NCBI GenBank assembly: GCA_004154925.1
Contig: QJNS01000042.1
Span: 335,652-399,651 of the forward strand
Direction of reading: 5' to 3'
DNA: 64,000 nt
DNA from: Monosporascus cannonballus
Taxonomy: Eukaryota > Ascomycota > Sordariomycetes > Xylariales
The position numbers and the translations under genes are program-made. Of the stretch, positions 24,880-38,565 are shown piece by piece. Under the pieces are notes generated by a model. The model did not search any database, had not been told where the DNA came from, and was given only the letters and a program-made list of their open reading frames with translations. Position 1 is the stretch's first letter, and each line of letters begins with the position of its first letter.

Positions 24880-27800
24880 CATATTAATATATCGTAATAA
24901 TAAATTGGGGAATTTTGGGCGGAAATTATATTATACCAAATATAATTAATAAATTTAAATTATTATGGAAATATAAATTGGAACCTTATATAGTAATGAA
25001 GGCCGAAAATTAGGAATTTGTTTATAATAACGGAAAAATTATATACAAAATTAATTACGTTAAGATTTTTATTAAAAAATAATATTAAATAATTAATTTC
25101 GATATCGTTTTATTCGGGAATTATAATATAATCTTAAAATTATTATGGATACGTTAATACGGAATTTTAATTAATAACGGGATTAATTAACAAAGATTTG
25201 CTTCATACCCTATTAATAAATAAGAAAAAATTAAAGTCTTACTATTAGATCGATAATAGCAATAAATACAGGCATAAGGATACGATAAATACCTTATTAC
25301 CCAAGAAAATAAGATATAAAAAAATAAATATTAAAAAAACATATTATTATTATTATTAAAGCGAAATTAATGTAATTAAATAACGATTTCCAATAATAAG
25401 AATAATACTTTAAAAAATTAGAAAATCTAATTAATATATTGTTATAATATTATAGATATAAGTAGGTTTTTAAAAAAAAACTTAATACGAAATTATTAAA
25501 ACATAACGAAGAAAATTATAAAATAATTTTTAAAAAAGGATCTTTGACAAATCTTTACCTTATTTATAATTTTAACGGAAATAAATTACGTATTTTCAAA
25601 AAATACTGAAAAAGTCGGTTATAAAAAGGATAAATTTAATTTTCGAAATTACTGACAAAATACTAAATATTTTTCGTACCTAAAAAAACGGAAAATTATA
25701 ATTTGTAATTAATTATCGGTAATTAAATAACGTTATTATTAAACATTAAATATTATTATTTTTAATTACAGAAATAAAAAATTGATTTTATAAAATTAAA
25801 TAATTTATAATATTCGATTTTAAAAATAAATATATCCTTATTAAAATCCAAAAAATATAAATAAAAAATAATTTTTAGAACGAAATACTAATTATTTAAA
25901 TATTTAGTTATATTAATTGGATTTACGAACGTATTAATAACGTTTTAGCAAATAATTAATTACGTATTATAAAAATATTACCATTTTTTGTCGTATATTA
26001 TCGAAATAATATTCTTACTTTTTCGGAAATAAAAAATATATACATAAAATACGTTTATAAAATTTTTAAAATTTTACAAAACGTAAAATTACTTATTAAC
26101 GTAAAAAAAGTTAATTCCATATATAAAAAGTAAAACATTTGAAATACGTTATTACCTTAAAATATATTAAGATAAATTTCTAGAAAATCGCTATAATAAT
26201 AAAATAACACATATTAATTACGGTTAAAAAGGTATAAATATTTCTTGGATTCGCCAACTATTATAAGAAATTTATTCGAAATTTTAACAAAATAACCATA
26301 TTTTTAACGAATTTTCCAAAAAGAAATTTAAATAAATACCAAATAAAGAAAAAATATTTTAAAATATTAAAGATATAATTATTAACAAATTAATATTAAT
26401 TATGTACGATTTAAACTGCCCCGTTAAATTAGAAACCCATATTTCGGATTACGCGTTAAACGTAATAATCGGATAACGAAATAATTAAGATAAATTATAC
26501 CCTATTATATTTTTTTCGTATAAATTAAAAAAAGCTGAATTTAATTACGTTATTTTAAATAAAAAGTTTATAGCCATTATTATGGCATTTCGGGAATTTA
26601 TGTATTTTCTAAAAGGAAATTTGTATTAGGTTAAAATTTATACGGATTATTAAAATTTTATCGGCTTTATTACGACCAGAAAGTTTATGAAACGATAATT
26701 TCGTTACGCGGAAAAATTGGCGAATTTTAATTTCGTTATTATCTATAAAAAAGATTAAAAAACGGCAAAGCATTTATTTTGAATAAATAATTAAATTTCG
26801 AAAAAAATGGTTAAAATTAACCATATAATTTTTAATACTATTATAAAAGGATATTTACGTTTATGACAAAGTGGTGACGATTCGTGTAATACCTTTCGAT
26901 ATATATTAAAAGATTTAATAATATAACGATAATTTCCTAGAAAACCAAAAAACGAACAAAATATAAGTTCCAGAAAAATATTAAAAGGATGTAATACGAA
27001 AAATATACGAGTATTAATTATTTAAATATCCAAAGATCCACAAAACCTTAAAACGATTTTAACGTATATATTTTTTTAAAATAAAATTAATAATATAAAA
27101 AGTTATATAGTAATACGATATTTGCGCCAAAGTAAAAACTTAATAATATAAGTTATACGGAAAATTATGACTATTATTAACCGTAAAACGATTATAATAT
27201 TTAATTGTATTTAATTTTATTACTAAATTTCCTATATTAAAAGATTTAATTACGGCAATATATTACCATAATATTTTGGTAATTTTCAATCGATTTACGA
27301 AATATTTTTATTTTTTATTATATTACGAAAATACAAACGCCGAATAACTAATATATATATTTTTTCAATACATTTTGAACATATATAAGTTATTAATGCA
27401 AATTTTAATGAATAAAGGATTAATATTTATATTAAAATTTTAATAAGGCCTTATAACATAAATTAACTTAAATCATAAATTATTTAACGTATTTAAACAA
27501 TAAATAAATAAATAAATAAAACGAATAAATCAAATTTTGGAAATCTTCTTCCGATATTATATTAATGACGAATAAAATAATCAAGTTAAGAAATTATTAA
27601 TCGTATAATTAGCTTATAATATTAATTATTATAAAAATATTAAAATAACACTTATTAATGCAAATTTTGGTTTTATTTCAAAAATCTATAAAAAAGCGTA
27701 TAACGATGGTTTAATTAATATTAAAATAATTTTTATATTAAAATGATTACGATAATTATACTAAGATATAAAAATAAAATTAAAATTTGTACGAAATTAA

Positions 27801-28245
27801 ATAAATAAATATTATAACCAAAAAAATTAAAAGGATTAATTTTTAAATAAGGCGAAATAATTTTTAACTACAAAAACATTTAAATTAAACGACTTAGTAA
27901 AAGATTTGATTTTAAATATATCGGTTTATTCAAAATTCCAATGAAAATTTCACAAAATAATTATTAATTAAAATTTTTATCAAAAGTTATATTTCCTTTA
28001 ATTTTTTATGTTTTCTTACTCGAATTAATAACAAATATAATTAAAATATATACGGCATAAAACGATATAAAATTAAAAAACAAATAGGTATACGAAATGG
28101 AGAATATCCTAAATATACGAAAATAAAACGGATTTACCTAGTACTTAATAAAATAAAAAAAGATACCCAAATTCCAAAAATACCTAAAAATCCATTAAAA
28201 ATCTTATTAGCGCTCAGGACCTATTAAAAAATATTTATTAATAAC
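24880..28245 (+). pseudogene. Decayed pol of element 3: PR-RT-RH-IN-GPY/F-chromodomain
   Basis: Protease: INWGILGGNYI near 24902-24935. RT: the catalytic box reads YRNN at 25999-26010 (from YLDD by two G-to-A changes plus CTC to CGA), preceded by a TFQQIINYV-like segment. RNase H: near 26440-26475 (SDYALNVIIG). Integrase core: about 27100-27420. GPY/F: about 27920-28020, with KVIFPLIFYVFLLEL. Chromodomain: about 28095-28240, beginning YEMENILNIRK. Stops interrupt every domain. It serves as the internal reference for the deletion in element 2 and the inserts in elements 1 and 2. Confidence 0.82.
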
Positions 28246-28849
28246 GGCGGAACCACCCGAAATAATAATATTTTAATTTCCGAAATCTATTAAGGGAAAC
28301 TTTTGGTTTATTACATTTTAATTAATAATATTTAATTTTTTTAAAGCTTAAATTTTAATTACGGATTTCGGTTTTAATTAGGCAAAATTATTAAAATCGT
28401 TTAAGGATTAAAGGGTACGATTAACAAATTTTATACCTTAAAATTAATAATGTTAACGTTAACGACGTATACGAAAAAAACGCGCAAAACTTTTAAATAA
28501 AGATTTTTCGGCCGTTAATTTTTTTTCTTTTAATTTTTTCGATTTTGCGATATGGCGATTAATTATAAAAATAAGGATTTTTGTTCCGTTATACGAACGA
28601 CCCTAATAAACATATTCCTTAAAATGAAAAACCTTATTTATTATTTGGCAATTAAGCTGCCCAATAAAATAAAAAAAATAAAATATTACGTTAAAACTTT
28701 CGAATTTAATTAAATTAACCAAGGCAAATCGTTATTCGGATTTGCAAAAATAACGTTTGGATATACCGGAAAATATATTAAAGGTATATGGAAAAAATTT
28801 ATTAGGAAAAAAACATTTTAAAAATAAGATTTTAAGAAAAGGGAAATCG

Positions 28850-29235
28850 TATTATAACCTTACTAATTACGGCCTCCAAGAACGGTCGTAACGGAAAAAG
28901 CTAAGAAAATTATATAAATTAGGTTACGTAACGGATTACGAACTTACGAATAATGAATTAATAAGCTGGATTACCAGCTTATTAATAATAAACCAGTAAG
29001 CCGAATTATTAATTTACTGGTGATAATCCAGCTAAAGGAACAGGATATATATGCTTATTAATTCCATAATTTAAATAACTTCAGCTTGCAATATAATATT
29101 GTTACCTAAGGTATCCTTGGTATTACGAAACGTGATAAGTTATTATATCTATTGCTTAGATTTCCATAATACTCCTGCCAACATAAACCCGTCGACTTAA
29201 GGTTTAATAGTTGGTTAAACCGCCTAGCCGTCATA
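28850..29235 (+). repeat. 3' LTR of element 3, 386 bp, U3 type A
   Basis: It starts tattataaccttactaat and ends cgcctagccgtcata, aligned end to end with the 5' LTR and with three U3 units. Confidence 0.93.
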
Positions 29236-29240
29236 CTGTG

Positions 29241-31470
29241 AGCGCGCCGGAATAAGGTTTTTCCGGGGAGCTGGGAGCTTGATGACTAGCATAGATCCCC
29301 CTATTCCACGACATAGAAACTAGCCGTATCGCCTGCTTATTGTCCACCTAGATAACTAGCTCCTTTCCTAGCTCTAGGTCAATAGCCTTGAATAGCCTTA
29401 GCATAAAGAGGCTTCCTTAACGGTCTGTAACAGAGATAACAACTTAACCTCCGTATTCGAAATGGTAACTGTATTTTGCTTATCAGCCTTCTATACAATA
29501 AGGCTACCGAAAAGTAATAGTACGAATCCTGGGGAACTTTTCCGGTTAAGGTTGTCCGCGAAAAAGGCGTCGTTCGTATATAGAAACGATTGCACGGTAA
29601 GATTTTCGTTACCTCTGAATTCTAGAGTTAGGATATGTATAGAATAAACGTGAAAAATAGCCTTATTAATAACGCTAAGGTGTATAAGGTTTGGATTGTT
29701 GCAATAACGAAATAAATGGAAAGCAATTTCAGCTAAATCGGAGCAAGTGGCGACAGTTCCATATAATAAGCTTTCGACTTTTTCGAAATACAGCTTTTTT
29801 AACGTTACCGGTATTTCGCCCTAATATTTCTTAAAATCTTTTTATTTATAAACCTTGAAATAAGGTTTTCGGAATTTATATAATTCGATACGTATATATA
29901 GCTTTTTCTAATAAGTATCCTATAATAACGATAGCTTTCTAGCCGTACGGTTTCGCAATATATATATCCCAAAAAACCAATATAACATTTTAAAGTTGTT
30001 AATGTAAAAACGTCATATTAATTTTGTAAAGAATTTTTCAGCGCGTACAATATCGCGAATTCGATATATTATAGCTATATCGGTCAGACCTAACAATGCC
30101 AGTCAGCCCTAGCGAAGATTACTTTATGCACCCCTAGTACCTTTTCCTCTCAGCTACACCTGTATTTACGTGTAGAAAAGGAGGGTTCGCTACCTTGACA
30201 TTCTAGCTAGAATCTTTTAGTGGTAAGGCAACTTTTAACACACTTCTTCTTCAGTTATGTGCTTCTGTGTGTGATGTCAGAGTTTCGTAATATCGTTAAC
30301 GTAAAAGAATAACGTTAACCAACTATTAATAATAATATATAAAATATCTGGAACGGATTTTAAGCCTAGTTCTTTTAATCCTGCTATTAGGTCCCGTTGT
30401 CATAAGAATAATAATCGTCTTAAGCCGCACAAGGCCTTCCAGAGCCTCAGACAAAAGCCCGGGCGTAAGAATGCCTGCAAAAAGGCATGTATATTAAGTT
30501 ATCGAGGTCGTTATACGAAAACTTATTAATAGAGTTAAGCTAACGAAACTTAAGGTTAATGCGGGCTGCAATTACTATAAGTATATAAAGAGATTTTTTG
30601 CTAATATAAATGCATAGATGTTAAAATTGTTACGGAACTTAAAATTACCCCGGATAATAATTCTAACGTTAAATTTTTAAAGCATCCTCTACTTGTTAAA
30701 TTTTTATATAAATATTTATATTAACGGGGCGATATCGTTAAAACTTACGTCTTAAATTGTTTTTTACCATAAGATAACGGTAATTAATTACTTTATCTGA
30801 CATATCTGATCCCCTTTTTTAATACGGTTGTTTTCTAATCTTTGGCGTATTTATATTATATAGCTTTGTTTTAATTTTTAATGGTAACCGAAATGCTAGT
30901 TCGATATGAGGGATTATGATTAATTTTGGTAGAAGAAATAACGTTAGAAACAGTTGGATACGTATTAAATTTTCCAATTTTAATTTATAATTAATATTTA
31001 CCGAAAATAACATTTTTTGCAACTTGTTGTTCAGGATCTAAGGATGATTACTTAATCTAGGAAGTTTAGTTCCGCACGGCGTTACCGTAGCTAAAGAAAT
31101 CTAATAGTACATTTTGAATTTTATCCGGTAGTAATATATTAGGTTATTAATAAATTAGGTTTGTAAATATTAAAGTGACTTTGGGTGTTTGTAAATAAGG
31201 GGATTCAGCTTTACATTTTTAATCGTATATTTTGTGAAAAATACGAGTAAGATGTTTTTTATAATTATTGCTAATTGTTATATTAAAAGAGATTCGGTAA
31301 AATACGAATAAAAAGATTTATCAGCTTTTACCTTTTTAGCTTTTTATAAAATCTTTTAATTAAGAAAATCTGTAACTATTACGATAATATTATAAACAAC
31401 CTTTTTAAACTCGTTTTGATTTATTGAATTATCTATCTTTTTAACGATATTTATTCCTAAAGAATCGTTA
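29241..31470 (-). pseudogene. Ty1/copia pol remnant: reverse transcriptase and RNase H
   Basis: On the minus strand about 31000-30300 carries copia RT. It includes SINKFSYNDLDNLIYMPF, LWKALCGLRRLLFLWQRDL (the LYGL..SP..W motif) and the catalytic box FFYVND (YVND at 30292-30303, from YVDD). After the 187-bp insert the frame continues as YIEFAILYALKNSLQN and CYIGFLGYILRNRTARKL. RNase H at about 29440-29290 shows LFKAIDLELGKELVI, a stop, then VDNKQAIRLVS (DNK at 29336-29344). Element 3 cuts the C-terminus, with the tail continuing leftward of 22549. Element X's LTR cuts the N-terminal side at 31470. 29241-29470 is only lightly mutated. No copia LTR is visible. Confidence 0.85.
30089..30275. mobile_element. 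Unmutated 187-bp insertion in copia RT (SINE-like?)
   Basis: A GC-richer segment is flanked by the direct repeat GTCAGA (30083-30088 and 30276-30281). Removing it with one repeat restores the copia frame right after the YVDD box. It has no clear terminal inverted repeats and ends tgtgtgtgat. The plus strand has GGTTCGCTACC at 30184-30194, one base from the Pol III B-box consensus GGTTCGANNCC; a convincing A-box was not found. It may be a tRNA-derived SINE or a small LTR/MITE relic. Confidence 0.55.
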
Positions 31471-31865
31471 TGTGACGGCTTGGAGTGTAACTAACTATTA
31501 AATCTTAGTCGTACGGGTTTATGTTGGCAGGAGTATCGTGTGAAACTGAGCAATAAATAGAGTAACGTATTACGTCTCGTAATTCCCAAGGGTGCCTTAG
31601 GTAATGATATTATATTGCAAGCTAAAGCTATCTAAATTATGGAAATAATAAGTATATATATCCTTGTTCTGGCTCAAGGTACTTAAGCGGCTTAAACACT
31701 TAAGCCCGTTAAGTCTTTTGAGCTCCTTCGTCGGCTTAAAGAGCTTAAGGTGCTTAGTAGCTTAAGACCTTTAAGCTAGTTACGTAATATTTTGGCGGTA
31801 ATCGGGGTTTATTTTTTTCGTAAGCCCGATTATAGGTAAGAAGCCAAAACCGTTAGATTATAATA
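31471..31865 (-). repeat. 3' LTR of element X, 395 bp, U3 type B
   Basis: On the plus strand it starts tgtgacggcttggag and ends gttagattataata. About 31670-31785 is packed with CTTAAG palindromes (acttaagcggcttaa, gcttaaagagcttaagg). It aligns with 43432-43828. Confidence 0.88.
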
Positions 31866-33232
31866 TGATTTCTCGATTTCCAGGGTTTTTGTCTTTAAAA
31901 TTCAAATTATTTGTTATTGATTTCTGGTAAGTAACCTTCCTTTTTTTATACTTATTATGTCGGGTTGTATTAAAAAATCCCGTCTTCGGAAACGCATTAA
32001 TGGTTTAAGCTTTTTAGAATATATTAATGGTGTGGGTTTTAAAATAGTTTTTGGTTTATAAAAAAAATATAAAATACAAAAATATTCGAGATTTATTAAA
32101 ATATGTGTTCTGTATTTATTATGGGGGTTCCTGCAATATTTTTAATTTTTTAAAAATTAAGGATTAAAAATTCTTAAAAATATTTTATTGCGATCATAAA
32201 AAAGCAGGTTTATAATATATTGCGAACGCTTGTTAACAAATTAAACTGTTTGCAAAAATAAAGGCGACTATTCCGTTATCGTAATATCGAATTTTTCCAT
32301 TAAGGTATTAAATGGACGGAAATTATAAAGGAATTTTAAGGTTTAAAAGACGAACAGTAATAATTAAAGGCCGTTTTAGCGGCTAGTACGTTAACGCAAG
32401 CCGCGGCCAATTAGCCCAATATCCCGGTCATTAACTGGTCGGCTATTAATTAAAACGCGCCCGTTCTTATTGGTAAAAATCATATAATAAGCGCTAGGCG
32501 CCAATAAGATTTTTAACGGATTTCTAATTATTCTTAAATTCCGTGTACTCTTTTTTTTAATTAAGGACTGGGTAAATCTATTTTATTTTTGTATATTAAA
32601 AGATTTTATTATTTGATACACTTATTTGTTTTTCATTTATATATTGTTTTATACTATATGCACTTATAGTATATTTGTTATTCACTCGAAAAGAAATTTA
32701 AGAAATTAATTAAAATTTAATTGTTCGTAGGAAAATTAATTTGTAATTATTTTCTTTAACTTTCTTGGGAACTCTATATGAACAGATATATTTAAAATCG
32801 AATTTTTAATTAGGTCGTTTTATTGAAATATTTCTTATGGCCACAAAATTAATATCTTCTTTTTTTAATTTGTTTTAATTATAATACTTATATATTTAAT
32901 TTCGTATTAAGTTTAGTTTAATTATTATTTTTTAATTTAATTATCGTAATTATTATAACTTAATAATTATTTTAATACTAATTAAATCGTTATTACTTAG
33001 TTTTTTGGAAATCTTTCAAATAAAAACAAATTTTGCTTTTTTTAATATTATTTTCATACTTTCGTAATAATTCCTACTATAAGTTAATTAAATAATAAGT
33101 AAACTTTTAACTTAATCGTTTTATTTTTAAATAATACAATATCGTATATAAAATATTAAAATTAATTTATTTTTTCGGTTTATTTTTTTATTTAAGGTTT
33201 GAATACGTTAAATAATTTATAATTTAAGACGA
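31866..33232 (-). pseudogene. Element X pol 3' end: late integrase, GPY/F, chromodomain
   Basis: On the minus strand the region just left of M2 continues the integrase (TTAAATTATAAATTATTTAAC corresponds to the same segment in elements 1 and 3). GPY/F-equivalent sequence lies about 32880-32650. Chromodomain-equivalent sequence lies about 32610-32480 (INLPSP*LKKRVHGI*E, then NPLKILLAPSA). About 31870-32470 is the post-chromodomain 3' region without a recognisable domain. All is frameshifted or stop-ridden. Identity rests on co-linearity with elements 1-3. Confidence 0.65.
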
Positions 33233-33420
33233 TAAAACGGGTACGATACGTAGGTTAAACGGAGGTACCGCCCAATAATGGTTTATATTTAAGGTAAGGA
33301 GGAAAGGGAAGAAATAGCTAGTTATTAGCGCGGTGGCTGCTCCCTATATATATGGGTGAATTTAGGCTGAAAAGCTTGTTCCGTATGCCCGAGCTGTTTT
33401 ATAGGTTTTAGCCTATAACA
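33233..33420 (-). repeat. 3' LTR of M2, 188 bp
   Basis: In element orientation it starts TGTTATAGGCTAAAACC and ends CGTACCCGTTTTA (mutated ..TGTTACA). It contains a palindrome-rich promoter-side block around the 'gctcgggc' segment. It aligns with 38566-38754. Confidence 0.9.
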
Positions 33421-36400
33421 TTACCCTTTTTTTCGCCTTTAGGGAATAACGAGGTTGCGGCGACGGGGCGGCGGCTTTGCTTATACCTTTTTTTTTATTC
33501 TTATTCGTGCCCTTACGTTTTCGCCGACCTCGTTTTTATTTCCGAATAACTTTTGGAAATTATTAAAAACAATTGTATTTTTGAAGTTATTATATAGTTT
33601 TTAAATTAGTTCGGCGTAATCTGCTTATTTTAAAAATAACTTTCTTCGGTAACCGCGGCTTATATACTTATTTTTGGCCTTTAATATATATTCTATTACA
33701 TATTTTCCCCCTTGTTTTAACAATATCGGTAACAGTTAATTATTATTTAAAATTTTGCTAAATAACAGGTTTCTTATTACTAACTTTAGGAAATTTATAT
33801 CGAATTTCGGGTATATGTTTAACGGTACATTTAGTCTTACGGTATTATACGGCATAATCGCGATAACTTTATATTTAACGTATATTTAAGATAACTTTTG
33901 AATAATTATAAAACCGTTACGTTTTTTAAATTTAACTATGTTAAATATTTTTTATTTCGAAATCTAATACTTATTTCCTAAAAGTATTAATTAACTGTTT
34001 CATCTGGGCCTATACCGACGCCATAATAACTTATACGAATTCCGTACTTTTTCGAAACTTTTTAATAAAATTAATATTTTTTTAAAAAAATTAAATAAAA
34101 GGTTACCGGTATTTCGTTAATAAGCTTTATATCGTATCCGTAAATTAAAAAGAAGGTTTATTTTTAATAAAATATTCCTGCCGTTAAAAACTAGTTATAT
34201 TACCGGTTAAATCTCGGTCTAATTATATTATGCGTAATAATTAAAATAACGAAAATACGCGAAAATCTTTTAATTAGCTTTTTCCGTAATTGGATCTATT
34301 TAAATATAAAAAATATATTAAATTATTATTATATACTAATTAAGTCATATAAATAAATGTAGATTTATTCGTTTAATTATTCCTTTTATCCGACATTAAT
34401 CTTTTAAGAAAACAGTAATATTTTTAATAATAAATAATAAAATTTTAAATATATATTTCTGCGTCCATCTTAAGTATCGGCTTTAAAATAACCGTTTTCG
34501 TTAAGCGATCGTAAAATATTATAAAAAAAATAGGGTTTCTTTTTCCTGATTAATAAGTTAACTATGAAACTTATTAAAAAATTTAAATAAAATTGGTTTA
34601 AATTAAATCCAGGCTATAATAACCTTTTTTTTCGTTTCCTTGTATACATACAACCCGCTATATATATCGTAATTATGGCAAAAACGGCATATATCCTAAG
34701 TTTATTCCGGACAGTAATAATTACGGATTAATATTATTAACGGAATGTTTTTTTAAGAAACCAATAATATAAATATCGTACACTAATTAAATTAATAACG
34801 TCAGGAACGGTTTTTAAATAAAGACTTTAATATATTTTTTAAATTACAAAAAGTTTTTAAAATTAAAAAAATATTCTGTTATAAAATTTTTTATTACGTT
34901 TATAACTAGGGGGAAATTACGTAACCTTTAGCTTACGGCGGCATATACTACATTTAAGGTTTTATTCTTAATATTATTTAAACCTTATATTTTTTAACGG
35001 TTTTTTTCGAAAAATATTTCCTTACCGGGAGGTATAACGAGTTGTTTATTATTGCCATATTTTCAATAAATTACGGCCATTAGGACCTTTTATATTTTCC
35101 TTAATTTGTTGAATAATTATTCCTTTTTATTTAAACGTGTTATTTATCCTTTAAATTTAATATCTTTTTCGCTGCAAAATACATTTTATAAATTATAACA
35201 TGTAATATTAAATCGGCTTATTAATTTACTAGGGCAATATTTAAATACGAAATTAAATACGAATAAAAAGCCGGCTTATAAAATTTACCTTTTAATAAAA
35301 TTACGGATAGTTATAAAATTTTAAAAATTGGCATCATTTATCAAGATCGCAAAAGAAATTAATTAACTTTTAAAACCTTTTTCCATTCCGCCAGCGCTTT
35401 AACATTAATGAATACTTCCTTATTATATATTTCGTAATTATATTTAAGTAATAATAACTTTTTTAAAAAATACGTAATTAATTACAAACGCCCTAATACA
35501 TTAAATTAGGATAAATATTTTTCAACTATTTAACCGAAATAATTTACCTTTATTATAATTATTTTTCTTAAAATCTTATGACGTAAAAATAAACGTTAGA
35601 ATAAAAAGTTTTTTAATTTAATCAAAAACTTATAACTTTTCGTTTTTCCAGCAAAAAGAAAATCCTTTTTTTAATTAATTATAAAAGAAACCCGTTATTT
35701 TATTGAAGTTTTTTATAGAAATTGGGTAAAAATTAACAAACCTAAAAAAGTTTTTAACCTTTTTTAAATTAATAACGGCTTTTTATTCCCGAATAACGAT
35801 TACTTTTTTAAATTTAATTTTTAAATTTATTTTTCATTCGATAATAAACCTTAGGTATTTTGTTTTCTGGACTGCAAATTCGTATTTGTCCGTATTTAAT
35901 TTTAATTTTAATTCCGCCAAAAGGAAAAATACCAATTTAACCTTAGCTACATAGTTAATTCCAAAACCGGATAAATAAATCAATATATTATTTATATATA
36001 AAACCCAAAAATTAGTAAAATAATATTTTAACGCAATATTAATATTCCGTTAAAAAATAACCAATAAAATATTAAGACCTAATAAATATATTAATTATTC
36101 GCAACACCAAAAATATATACGGAATATTATTTTTATTTATTTCCTTAATAAATACATAACAGGTAATAAGCCGTTTAAACCTCACATTTCGTAAATGATC
36201 GAATTTATAATAAAGTTTATAATATTTTCTTTATTAATAAAAAAAATAACGGTTTTATTTCATAATTTTATTTAATTTCTAATAATTTATATAAAACCGT
36301 AAACCTTCGTTAAAAGTTTTTATAAATAATACTGGGATATTTAGGAAAGAATTATGAACCTAAATCCACTGTTTATCTAATAAATTTATAAATATATTAT

Positions 36401-38565
36401 GTAAAATTAATAATTTTTCCCTTAATATCCTATATAAAAACCGTTATAAAATTATTTTTTCTTAATCTGAAATAATTATTTTTAAGTTTATACTTAAATC
36501 GTTATTATTACGATAAAGTAATAATAACGAATTTTTGTTATTTGCAAAAAGGTTTCGGAATTCCCGTACCTCCTGAAAAAACATTCCATTATATCCTTAA
36601 AAATTAATTACGGCTTTATTTTTAAAGCCTTAATTATATCCGTTATAAAAATTATGAATAATTATATCTTATTTTTCTTATAGCGGTTTTACCATATTAT
36701 CGCCATAAAAATATAATTACTATTAAGCAAATCTTTTTATATTTTTATATCCGCCTTTTTAAGCGGTCTTTAAGTCTTTTATCGAATTATTTTTTTACGT
36801 AATATAAACGCGGTGACTTTATCCGTAAAACGGATAAGCCGTTACTTTATTTTATATATAATATTATTATATTTTATGTAAAATTTTCTTAAAATAAAAA
36901 AATAAAATAAGGTTTTAAATATATATTTCCAGATTTATTTAAAACGGCCATCTAAATTTATATTAACATACTTAATATTTTGCATTATAATTATTATAAG
37001 CTTATTTTTTGCGTTAATCTTAACTAACGCGATATAATAAATATACGGCACAACTTTAAACGGTAAATTAATGATTAATTAAATACAAAATAACAAATAT
37101 ATTTATTAATAATTACAACGTTTATATATATAATATTATTAATTAAAATGTTTCATATAAAAAAAGTATTATTTAATTTATTCATAACGTTTTGCAATTC
37201 TTTTTATTATATCCCTTTTTTACCAACTATTCTTTATAAAGGTTATTTTTTTACATTTTCGTTATTCGAACTATTATTCCTATTAATAATATCCCGCCAA
37301 CCTTTTACCGCAAGCTCTGTTTTAAGCGGATAAAGCGGTTGTATAAATTTATATTTAAAGTATTCCTAATTTAAATAATACGTAATAACATAACGGAAAT
37401 ATTATCTTTTCTCTTTTTAAATTTTTATTTTATTATCGGAAAATTATTTTACATAAAGCCGGTTATCCGAACCTTCTTCCGAATTACTCCCGGCTCGGTT
37501 TTTTCGATTACCTTGTTATTAATTTATAAACTTAAAAATTAACCCAATTAATTATATAACGTCCATTATAAACATATCCTTTTAAATGTTTATTATTTAA
37601 ACCGCTTCATTAATTTAAGATATATATTATTATTAATTAATTATTCTTTTTACTTTACATATTTAACGGTTATAATTATTATAAAACATATTTTTCGTAA
37701 TTAACGCGTTGCGAAATGACATATTAATACCGGCATTTAAAAAACCCACCTTTATTATTAAGGGTTATATTAAATATTTATATTTAGCTAATTTAAACTT
37801 AAAATCTAATAAATAATACTAAAACTATTAATTTCTATCTTACCTTATATATTATCATTACTTTTTGACACATTATATCGCCTATTTATTTTCGAAATAT
37901 TTTTTTATATAAAAAAAATTAATCGACGTTAAAATCTTTTCGTAATTTTTTTATTTCGATCTAATAATTAAATCGTAATTATTTTTCGATAAATACCAAT
38001 ATTATAATACCTAAATAAGTTATTATAAAAAAACCGGAAATAAACAGGTTTTCTTTAATTTTTATACGAAATATAGCGAAAAACGAACGAAACGTTTTTT
38101 AGTTCTTATCTTACGAAAACCATTTTATAAGTTTACGATTCGCTTTTATAAACGCATTATCAAGCAGCTGGCCTACCGTAAATCTTTAACGAAATAAATC
38201 CTATCTTATAAAGGTTTTTTCTTTTTCCATTTTCGTAAAAAAATATTTTTTTTATTTCCTTTATCCAGTTAAACAAGTTATTTATCGTTTCGTTACGGTT
38301 AAAAACTAATTTGGCAAACTTCTTTTGCTATATATTAAGTTTTTAAAGCATATTTACGAACGACTAATACTATAAATCTTCTTTAATAATTCCAGACAAA
38401 ATTAATATTATAAACTTATCCATAATTTCGTCGGTTATATTATTTCGCAATTACTTCGTTATAAGATTTTCTTTGGCTTATTATCCGTAACTAAGGTATC
38501 TTGAGAAAACATTTCGCTTTTACCTAACTTCCTGAAAGCTGTAATAAGTTATAACCTTAAATATA
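33421..38565 (-). pseudogene. Decayed gag-pol of M2 with C-terminal chromodomain
   Basis: On the minus strand RT appears at about 36320-36200 (GLRFYINY*KLNKI) and the catalytic box at 35987-35998 reads YINN followed by ILIYLS (from YLDDILIYS). RNase H and integrase follow toward lower coordinates. A chromodomain-like segment lies at about 33690-33560: RRKLFLK*ADYAELI*KLYNNF, matching the LVKWxGYxxPTWEPxxN pattern with Trp to stop changes. A basic tail then reaches the purine tract near 33430. Gag should occupy about 38500-37000, but I could not pinpoint the knuckle. The length of the internal region (5.1 kb) is normal for a chromovirus. Confidence 0.72.

Larger units (their letters stand above)
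22554..29235 (+). mobile_element. Full-length Ty3/gypsy chromovirus element 3 (family 1)
   Basis: This complete 6,682-bp plus-strand element has LTRs at 22554-22936 and 28850-29235 and a perfect target duplication CTGTG (22549-22553 and 29236-29240). The internal region carries gag, PR, RT, RNase H, IN, GPY/F and chromodomain in order. A polypurine run (aagaaaagggaaa) precedes the 3' LTR. It is the most heavily mutated family 1 copy. It splits the copia remnant: the sequence before 22549 and after 29240 joins in one RNase H-side reading frame. Confidence 0.95.

Noticed and set aside
29462..29647. 61-codon plus-strand open frame
   Set aside because: It is antisense to the copia RNase H region, which has recognisable residues on the minus strand.
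31670..31785. CRISPR-like or tandem array of CTTAAG repeats
   Set aside because: The repeats are short, irregular and lie within both LTRs of element X, so they belong to a U3 region; the organism is a fungus.
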